NCBI GenBank assembly: GCA_023412755.1
Contig: JAEZCB010000100.1
Span: forward strand, 1 to 18,868
From: Bacteroidota bacterium
GTDB taxonomy: Bacteria > Bacteroidota > Bacteroidia > Flavobacteriales_F > PHOS-HE28
DNA length: 18,868 nt
Reading direction: 5' to 3'
The position numbers were made by a program, and so were the translations under genes. The notes beneath the pieces are model-generated. The model ran no database searches. It was not told the origin of the DNA and saw only the letters and a program-made list of their open reading frames with translations. Positions 8,570-15,800 of this stretch are shown piece by piece (position 1 is the first letter of the stretch; each line of letters begins with the position of its first letter).

Positions 8570-8586
8570 CCGTTCGTTCGTATCCG

Positions 8587-9162
8587 TTAGTTCAGCGTGG
8601 CCTCGCCCTTTGTCCAGTTACAGGGGCACAGTTCATCGGTCTGCAGTGCGTCCAGCACACGCAGCACCTCCTCAACGTTGCGGCCCACGTTCAGATCGTA
8701 AGCGCTCACCCAGCGTATGATGCCATCGGGGTCGATGATGTAGGTCACCCGGTATGCCACCTTTTCATCTTCTGTAAGGATGCCCAGATCTTCGGCGAGG
8801 GTCTTGCTGGTATCCGCGAGCATGGGGAACTTCAGGTCTTTCAGATCCGCGTGGTCCTTGCGCCATGCCAGGTGCACGAATTCACTGTCCGTGCTAGCGC
8901 CAATGATCTGTGTGTTGCGGTCCTTGAATTCACCCACGGCCTTGTTGAAGCCCGCGATCTCGGTGGGACAAACGAAAGTGAAATCCTTCGGCCACCAGAA
9001 CATCACGGTCCATTGGCCCGCCTTTCCGGTGATGTTGTCACTGGAGATATCAGCGAATTCCTTCCCCTTTTCCGTGCTTACAACGGCCTTCTTCTTGAAT
9101 ACTGGGAACCTGCTTCCCAATCCTACCATGCGGCGCTCCGCCAGCTGTACGTTCTGTGTCAT
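8587..9162 (-). CDS. ahpC: Peroxiredoxin AhpC (mycobacterial-like, three-cysteine type)
   Basis: This cytoplasmic thiol peroxidase reduces hydrogen peroxide, organic hydroperoxides and possibly peroxynitrite. In the 191-residue product, FTFVCPTE places the peroxidatic cysteine at residue 65, with the conserved Thr and Pro of the active-site loop. The C-terminal ELCPCNWTKGEATLN supplies Cys179 and Cys181. That paired-cysteine CxCNW tail is the arrangement I know from Mycobacterium tuberculosis AhpC (LCACNW), which is reduced by AhpD rather than by the flavoprotein AhpF. This agrees with the ahpD-like gene directly downstream. The ATG at 9162 starts MTQNVQLAERR; a GACCTTTG promoter-like box lies about 47 bases upstream. 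The whole protein is intact. Confidence 0.93.
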   Translation of the reverse strand: MTQNVQLAERRMVGLGSRFPVFKKKAVVSTEKGKEFADISSDNITGKAGQWTVMFWWPKDFTFVCPTEIAGFNKAVGEFKDRNTQIIGASTDSEFVHLAWRKDHADLKDLKFPMLADTSKTLAEDLGILTEDEKVAYRVTYIIDPDGIIRWVSAYDLNVGRNVEEVLRVLDALQTDELCPCNWTKGEATLN

Positions 9163-9203
9163 ATTGTGAATAGTTCCCGTGTCTCCACGGGGCTTTGGTT
9201 TCC

Positions 9204-9219
9204 GGCCGCAAAGGTCGGG
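9204..9219 (-). promoter_or_regulatory. ahpC: Candidate -7 element of ahpC, shared 16-mer
   Basis: Minus strand CCCGACCTTTGCGGCC contains GACCTTTG (complement of 9209-9216), one base off TAnnTTTG. No -33 TTG is found at the proper distance, so this is a weaker promoter call than that of rimO. The identical 16-mer is found before rimO at 7663-7678. Confidence 0.35.
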
Positions 9220-9318
9220 ATCAGGCGGCCTGTGATCGTATGATGATCGTCAGGAAGCATGTGAATGATCGTGAACATCGTTGGCCGTCAAGGCTGGGGT
9301 CGGCCTATAAATGAAGAA

Positions 9319-9342
9319 GGCCCTTCGATCCCTCGAAGAGCC
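9319..9342 (-). terminator. Probable terminator of the protein B gene
   Basis: GGCCCTTCG (9319-9327) and CGAAGAGCC (9334-9342) form a 9-position stem with one C-A mismatch and a 6-nt loop, 21 bases beyond the stop of the minus-strand gene. The minus-strand tail reads TTCTTCATTTATAG, moderately T-rich. The remainder of 9163-9363 shows no gene. Confidence 0.5.
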
Positions 9343-9363
9343 CATCCCCATCGTCGCGGCCGG

Positions 9364-12300
9364 TCACTGCCTTACGAGCCGCATATGCGCCAGCGGTCTG
9401 CCATCCGCATCCAGCGCAATGACCATATATACACCCATGGCCAGATGTGTAAGATCGTATCGCCCCATCACGGGTGCCTCCATCACCAGAGCACCCTGGA
9501 AGTCGTACATGCGTAGCGAACGTATGTCCGTGTTGCTCGCCGAATAGACCACCGTACCCGCGGTAGGGTTCGGATGCAGGAGGAACGATCCATCCTGTTC
9601 CATGCCATCGGCCATGCCCAGCAAGGCATATTGACAAACATCTCCGATACCATTCTGGTCCGCATCCAGCTGATCAGGATTGTACACCCAGATACAATTA
9701 TCGCATGCATCACCGATGCCATCGCCATCGAAATCCGCCTGTGAGGGATCGAAAGCCGCTGGGCAGATATCAGAACAATCCAGCACACCGTCTCCATCAT
9801 CGTCTGTATCCGGTTCAATGCCGGTGTCGCCACCGGAACAAATGCCGCAATCATCGATGAAGGCATCCCCGCCGGGTACTCCGGCACAATCGATCACAAG
9901 ACCCTGGCACTCGCAGTAAATGTTCCAAACATCATTGCCCGTACCGGGATCACCATCATCACATGGCAGACCTGGTACCGCCATACCACCAGGCACACCC
10001 AGGCAATCTGTTACCATGGAAGGCGCACCCACACATTGGCAGTCATTGTTCCAGGTATCGTTCTGGGTATTCAGGTCATTGTCGTTGCAGGGTGTGCCGG
10101 GAAGCGCACTTCCACCGGCCACTCCAAGACAATCGATCACTTGGCCCACGCACGCGCAGTCGGTGCTCCAACTATCGTTGCCCGTATTTGGATCACCATC
10201 ATCGCAGGGCGTACCAGGGAGGGCCATGCCATCCGCCACGCCCATGCAATCATAATAGACGGGTATGCCAACACACTGGCAGTCGTTGTTCCAGGTATCG
10301 TTGACCGTGTTCGCATCGTTATCATTGCAGATAGTACCCGGTAGAGCATTGCCACCGGCCACACCAAGACAGTCTATCACTTCACCTTCGCACACGCAAT
10401 TGCTTTTCCAGGTATCATTCCCCGTACCCGGATCATTATCATCACATGGAGTTCCGGGCAAGGCACTTCCACCCGCCACACCGAGGCAGTCGATCAGCTG
10501 GCCCACGCATTCACAGTTGCCGGTCCATGTATCGTTGCCGGTGTTCGGGTTATTGTCGTTGCAGGGTGAACCAATTACCGCAGGTCCATTCGCAACACCC
10601 AGGCAGTCGAAGTTCGCAGGGGTGCCCGCACACTGGCAGTTGTTGTTCCAGGTGTCGTTGATGGTGTTCGCGTTGTTGTCGTTGCAGGCGGTACCGGGCA
10701 AGGCACTTCCACCGGCCACACCGAGGCAGTCGATCACCTGACCCACGCATTCACAGTTGCTGGTCCATGTATCGTTGCCGGTGTTCGGATTATTGTCGCT
10801 GCAGGGTGAACCAATTACCGCAGGTCCATTCGCAACACCCAGGCAGTCGAAGTTCGCAGGGGTGCCCGCACACTTGCAGTTGTTGTTCCAGGTGTCGTTG
10901 ATGGTGTTCGGGTTGTTGTCGTTGCAGGCGGTACCGGGCAAGGCATTTCCACCGGCCACACCGAGGCAGTCGGGTTGCGCGAGTCCTGATGCGGTCGCTA
11001 TTGCTCCCAAAGACAGGTTATGGAAACTTCCGCTAGTATTGCTCTCCAGTTTCACCGCGCGCACCATGTACTCGCGGCCCGCGATGAATGGAATGGCGGG
11101 ATCGGCATGGGAAACCCCTGTTATCAGGTTCTGGCTGATCCTTGTGATCGAACCATTCGTTTCGAACTGATAAATGTGATACCCATCGACACTTTCCGCC
11201 GATGCGGTCCAGGAGAAAGATACATGGCCATTCACATTATTCACCTGCAGTGCGGAGGGTGGTGCCACCATGCTCATGCGCAGACTTGGATCACCCATCA
11301 GTGCCAAATGGATGCGCGTGATATTGCTACCCTGCCACCCATCATTCTGCGGGGTGTACAGGCCGGAATTATTCATTGTGACCAATGTGCTGTACCCGAT
11401 GTTCTCTCCAAGGCCCATATGATGGAAGTACCATGGTGGCATGCCGGACCAGCAATTGGTGAGCGCTTCACCTTTGGCGATGGGTGCGCGCAGAAAGTTG
11501 TTCTTGTTGTCCCAGTCGCCGAAATAGCTACCCAACGCCATGTTGAACACCCCCCCCATGCTTGTGTTCGCCGCGTAGTCCTGGGTGGTGCCGATGTTGC
11601 CGGCCCCATTGAAGGTGACCACGCCATCCACCCACTGCTGGCCTCCGCCGCCGCTCGAATAGGTCCATAGGTAACTCTGATCATTGACAAGATGATGGAA
11701 AGCGGTTCCATGCTGATGTGCGTGAGTGATGTTCGATGGCCCTACCAGCGCTGAGATGTTTCGCCACCCACTTGCACCCAGAGGGTTGCTCACCCATTGC
11801 AGATTGTCCAGAATGAGGCCCCGCACGAGAGGACTCCATTGCTTTCTCTTATAGGCATGGGCACGTTGCAGATAGTTGCGCACCAACTCGATCTCGGGAA
11901 GGGAGAACGCGGGCATATCGTTAAGGTCCACGCGGCCCACCTGCAATTCCAGCGCTGAGGGGAACTGGCTTTGGTCAAATTTGCCATCGCCGGGAGCATT
12001 GTTGCATTTGGGGTAGGCGGAGGTCTGGTTCACACTATTATCCGTCCACACTCCATCGATATCGCCATAGTAGCCATCACAGGGCCATGCACCCTGGTGT
12101 TCAGAGTGGCCATCGGGTGCTATGCTTCCAGAATAGGGTACTGGCACATGGCCGATGATGTAAACGGCCTTCAAATCCCCGGGTGCTGAATTGTACTGTG
12201 CGACCACCGTGCTCTTCACGCTCGCGGCACTTTGTGTTGGTGAAACATCTTCACGCGCCACTGCCCATCCATCCGCACGCAGGTCCTGGGCCAATTGTTC

Positions 12301-12714
12301 CAACTCCAACGCTAGGCCGGATGCCAGGGTATTGTCCACCAACAGCAATATGCGTCCGCGATAATCCACAGATTGCACCTGTATGCCTGAATTCACATAG
12401 CCATTGGCGGTACCTCCGCCAGTGCGATGGATCCGGTATTCATAGCTTACACCAATGGCCACATTATCATCATGCCATTGGGTGGACGATGCGGATGGTG
12501 TCGCAATGGCCGCCCCCCAGGTGGTGGCGTTCTTCAGCTTTCTGTAAATGGTGACTGAACTGGTGCCCGGATGATGGACCCAATTCAATGTGATGCGAGG
12601 TGGCGAAGCCTGAACGCTGGCCCACAGTTTCACAGAAGCGTTCTCTGATGGTGACTGACCTAGAACGGCCAGCTGGCAAAAGAGGAACAGGATCAATAGT
12701 GCATGTCGTCCCAT
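9364..12714 (-). CDS. Protein B: secreted gingipain-like protein with Cys-rich repeat array
   Basis: The 1116-aa product begins with a signal peptide (MGRHALLILFLFCQLAVLGQ). In order: FN3-like domain (about 25-97); C25-like region (about 118-478) with GHVPVPYSG at 188-196, His203 and His206, PGDGKFDQ at 241-248, GSYFGDWD at 395-402, HHM at 431-433 and ALMGDPSL at 471-478; second FN3-like domain (about 485-575); nine Cys-rich units of 39-42 residues (582-941); a cap unit with DDCGIC; thrombospondin-type-3-like Asp repeats (about 960-1030); and a T9SS-type C-terminus with the LHPNP motif. The gingipain catalytic His and Cys are not seen: the Gly-rich segment at 352-358 and Ser396 stand in their places. 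It lies downstream of protein C on the same strand, 143 bases apart, so co-transcription is possible. Likely cell-surface exposed; activity unknown. Confidence 0.87.
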   Translation of the reverse strand: MGRHALLILFLFCQLAVLGQSPSENASVKLWASVQASPPRITLNWVHHPGTSSVTIYRKLKNATTWGAAIATPSASSTQWHDDNVAIGVSYEYRIHRTGGGTANGYVNSGIQVQSVDYRGRILLLVDNTLASGLALELEQLAQDLRADGWAVAREDVSPTQSAASVKSTVVAQYNSAPGDLKAVYIIGHVPVPYSGSIAPDGHSEHQGAWPCDGYYGDIDGVWTDNSVNQTSAYPKCNNAPGDGKFDQSQFPSALELQVGRVDLNDMPAFSLPEIELVRNYLQRAHAYKRKQWSPLVRGLILDNLQWVSNPLGASGWRNISALVGPSNITHAHQHGTAFHHLVNDQSYLWTYSSGGGGQQWVDGVVTFNGAGNIGTTQDYAANTSMGGVFNMALGSYFGDWDNKNNFLRAPIAKGEALTNCWSGMPPWYFHHMGLGENIGYSTLVTMNNSGLYTPQNDGWQGSNITRIHLALMGDPSLRMSMVAPPSALQVNNVNGHVSFSWTASAESVDGYHIYQFETNGSITRISQNLITGVSHADPAIPFIAGREYMVRAVKLESNTSGSFHNLSLGAIATASGLAQPDCLGVAGGNALPGTACNDNNPNTINDTWNNNCKCAGTPANFDCLGVANGPAVIGSPCSDNNPNTGNDTWTSNCECVGQVIDCLGVAGGSALPGTACNDNNANTINDTWNNNCQCAGTPANFDCLGVANGPAVIGSPCNDNNPNTGNDTWTGNCECVGQLIDCLGVAGGSALPGTPCDDNDPGTGNDTWKSNCVCEGEVIDCLGVAGGNALPGTICNDNDANTVNDTWNNDCQCVGIPVYYDCMGVADGMALPGTPCDDGDPNTGNDSWSTDCACVGQVIDCLGVAGGSALPGTPCNDNDLNTQNDTWNNDCQCVGAPSMVTDCLGVPGGMAVPGLPCDDGDPGTGNDVWNIYCECQGLVIDCAGVPGGDAFIDDCGICSGGDTGIEPDTDDDGDGVLDCSDICPAAFDPSQADFDGDGIGDACDNCIWVYNPDQLDADQNGIGDVCQYALLGMADGMEQDGSFLLHPNPTAGTVVYSASNTDIRSLRMYDFQGALVMEAPVMGRYDLTHLAMGVYMVIALDADGRPLAHMRLVRQ
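9892..10971 (-). repeat. Nine-unit Cys-rich repeat array of protein B
   Basis: Nine units encode residues 582-941. From the N-terminus their lengths are 41, 39, 41, 39, 39, 41, 39, 42 and 39 residues. Each unit starts DC.GV..G.A and contains a Cys at positions 2, 16, 32 and 34, an ND.W segment and a closing C.C.G. Most loops here read NDN(N/D), less acidic than the DDGD loops of protein C. The length variation lies only in the linker after the last Gly. Confidence 0.92.
10492..10971. repeat. 240-bp tandem duplication inside the protein B array
   Basis: Copy 1 is 10492-10731 and copy 2 is 10732-10971; each encodes two units (one of 39 aa and one of 41 aa). Comparing 10501-10732 with 10741-10972 base by base I count 7 mismatches in 232 positions, about 97% identity, with no indel. 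Other unit pairs in the array are much more diverged, so this block duplicated recently or is being homogenised. Confidence 0.9.
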
Positions 12715-12763
12715 TGGCAGATGGTTCGGTTATCCCCGTACCAACCGCGACTTTTGGCAGTGA

Positions 12764-12811
12764 TCCATCTGGCAGAGATGGACCGGGTCGAAGTGGTCGG
12801 CGAACCACTTC
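12764..12811. other. Two adjacent hairpins between proteins B and C
   Basis: TCCATCT/AGATGGA (12764-12770 and 12776-12782) gives a 7-bp stem with a 5-nt loop. GAAGTGGT/ACCACTTC (12790-12797 and 12804-12811) gives a perfect 8-bp stem with a 6-nt loop. They follow the stop of protein C on the minus strand. The only T run (12815-12819) is on the plus strand side, so as a minus-strand terminator it lacks a U tract. They may act as a transcript-processing or attenuation structure between the two genes. Confidence 0.4.
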
Positions 12812-12857
12812 TACTTTTTCAGGAACAGAAAGGTTACGGATCCGCCGTTGTGACCTA

Positions 12858-15800
12858 CTAGAGTTTCACTACGCGCACCATGCCTATGGGCCCACGATCG
12901 CGGTCCAGAATGGTGAGCATGTAGGTGCCCGCTTGTAACGCATTCAAGTCCATCACGCTGGTGTAGCGAACGTCCATGACGAGTGCACCAAGAGGATCAT
13001 GCACCAACACATGATGCGCTTCCGGCGGATCCACGGTGAATTGGATGCTGCCGAAACTGGGATTGGGATGGACCATGAAAGATGGCACCATGCCCCATTC
13101 TGTGATACCAACCTCATCACAAACATCGCCTATGCCGTTGCCGTTGTGATCGGCCTGGTCCGGGTTAATGATCCATGGGCAGTTGTCACATACATCTCCC
13201 ACACCATCACCATCATGATCGGCCTGGAGACTGTTGTAGACTTCCGGGCAGTTGTCATCGCAATCGAGAAGGCCATCGGAATCGCCATCGGGATCCGGGA
13301 CCATACCCGTTTCGCCCCCCACGCAATTTCCACAGTCATCAATAAAGGCTGTTCCATTCACTGTGCCATTGCAATCCACCGGCATACCTGCACAAGTACA
13401 ATCCGCCGTCCATGTATCCTGCACGGTCTCCTCCTCACCATCGTCACACGGAGTGCCCGGCCAGGCTACTCCTCCGGGCATACCTGCACAATCGATGGGC
13501 TCCCCGGCGCATCCACATCCACTGGTCCAAGTATCATTGCCCGTGGCTTGGTCACCATCATCACAAGGCGAACCTGGCAATGCATTACCACCTGGCTCAC
13601 CCAGACAATCCAGCGGTTCTCCAGCGCAGAGGCAATCAGTTGTCCAGGAATCGTTGCCGGTGTTATCGTCACCATCATCGCATGAAGATCCGGGCAGGGC
13701 ATCGCCTCCTGCTGTGCCCGTACAATCGAACGGAGCTCCGGCACAGGTACAATCGCTTGTCCATTGATCGTCGCCTGTATTCGGATCACCATCATCGCAG
13801 GATGCTCCTGGTAAAGCCTCTCCTCCGGGTACTCCCTGGCAATCGATCACCAGACCCATACATGTGCAATCGTTGCTCCATGCATCTTCGGCAGTGCCCT
13901 CATCCCCATCGTCACAGGGAGTTCCAGGCAAAGCGTCGCCGCCTGCCAAACCCTCACAATCAAGAGGTACACCTATGCATTCGCAGGTATTGCTCCAGGT
14001 GTCCAGAGCGGTATTGGCATTCCCATCATCGCACGAGGAACCGGGAACACTACCGCCTCCGGGAACGCCCAGGCAATCCAACGGTACACCTGCACATTCA
14101 CAAGCCGCCGTCCAGACATCAGCGCCTGTAGTATCATCCCCATCATCACAGGGAGCACCGGGCAATGCAGGTCCACCAGGAACACCCAGGCAATCCGGCA
14201 ATAGGCCCACGCAAGCACAGTCGGTGGTCCAGCTGTCCTGTATGGTGTTATCATCACCATCATCACAGGAGGTCCCTGGGAGAGCATCTCCATCCAATGT
14301 TCCCAGGCAATCATAAAGATCACCTTCACAAGCACAATCCTCTGTCCAGGTATCGTTCTGCGTCAGGCTCTGCCCATCATCACAAGGCGTACCAGGCAAA
14401 GCCGCGCCTCCAGGCACCCCTGCACAATCCGCAGGCGGAGGCATGGCATAAGAGATGCAGAGTTTCGGGGCCCTGGTGGTGCTTTGATCCCAGCTCCAGG
14501 AGGTCCGGCGCCCAACACCACTGACCATCACCACCATGGCATTCCCTGCCTGCCATCCCGGACGATCCACCACTTGTTGGATGATGGAGGAGAGATCGGG
14601 CGTGCGCTGCGCCGGCCCCATGGCATTGGGTTGATCCCATACTGGTGGGGTCCAATGGATGGGATTGGTCGTGGGTCGATCGGAGAAATTGTGCAAGTTG
14701 GAATAGAGCGGTTCACTATCATCAGCATCCTGGATCACGATGTCCAGCGCACACGGTTCAAGATCCACTCCGGTCCGGGCGGAGAATTGAACGTGCGCGT
14801 TGATGATGATGGCCCCTTGCGGCACTTCCACATCACTGAAACGCATGGCCGCTATCTGGTTCCCACGCCACGAACCCGGTTCGCTATCCCTCACCAGATC
14901 CAGTGCTCCCGAATTCATGTAGATGTTGCCGCTTTCCGCTTCTTCCCCATCGGGATTCAAACCACTATCCTGCACAAGCGGCACACAAATGGCCGCGTCT
15001 ATGCACGCATTGGTGCCCCCACACACTCCACAGTCATCCACCACGGCTCCACCACCGGGCACACCTGCACAATCCAATGGTAGCCCGATGCATCCACAGG
15101 AAACATTCCAGGTGTCCAGCCCAGTATTCGGATCGCCATCGTCACAAGGTGTTCCAGGTAGTGCTTCCCCATCAGGAATGCCCAGGCAATCCGCGGTGGT
15201 TCCGGCGCATTCACACGCCGCGGTCCACATATCATTGATCGTGAGCACGTCTCCATCATCACAAGGGGTCCCCATCTGGGCACTTCCACCGGGTAGACCC
15301 ATGCAATCAATTGGCAGGCCTGCGCATTGGCAGTCCAATGTCCATTGGTCGGCACCTGTATTCGGATCTCCATCATTGCAAGCCGAGCCTGGTAGTGCCG
15401 TGCCGCCCACAACACCGAGACAATCGATCAACATTCCCGCACATTGGCAGTTCGTCCCGATCACATCTCCCACGGTCATGGGATCGCCATCATCGCATGG
15501 GGTGCCCGGTTCAGGGGATCCGCAACCGCATATTCCTGCGGTCATCTTGTTCGCATCATTGGGACATGCGTCGATCGCATCACAATACCCATCACCATCG
15601 GTATCCGGCATGGGCGAGAAGATGCAGGTGCCATTCACACAACTGTTGCTGGTGCAGGGATCTCCATCATCACAGAAGACAGGTGAGCCTACGCACTGGC
15701 AATTGGCGTTCCATGTATCGTTGAGGGTACATGGGTTTCCATCATTACAGGGGGTGCCGGGTAGGGCATTCCCATTGGGCACACCGGAACAATCGGTAGG

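Noticed and set aside
2394..9162. A functional thiol-redox island linking bshC with ahpC and ahpD.
   Set aside because: The genes are about 4 kb apart, separated by protein A and rimO and not co-transcribed; proximity alone is weak evidence.
13377..14429. Regular 117-bp direct repeats that might be called a CRISPR array or minisatellite.
   Set aside because: The repeats are in frame, coding and diverged along the whole unit with no repeat/spacer division; they encode a 39-residue protein repeat.
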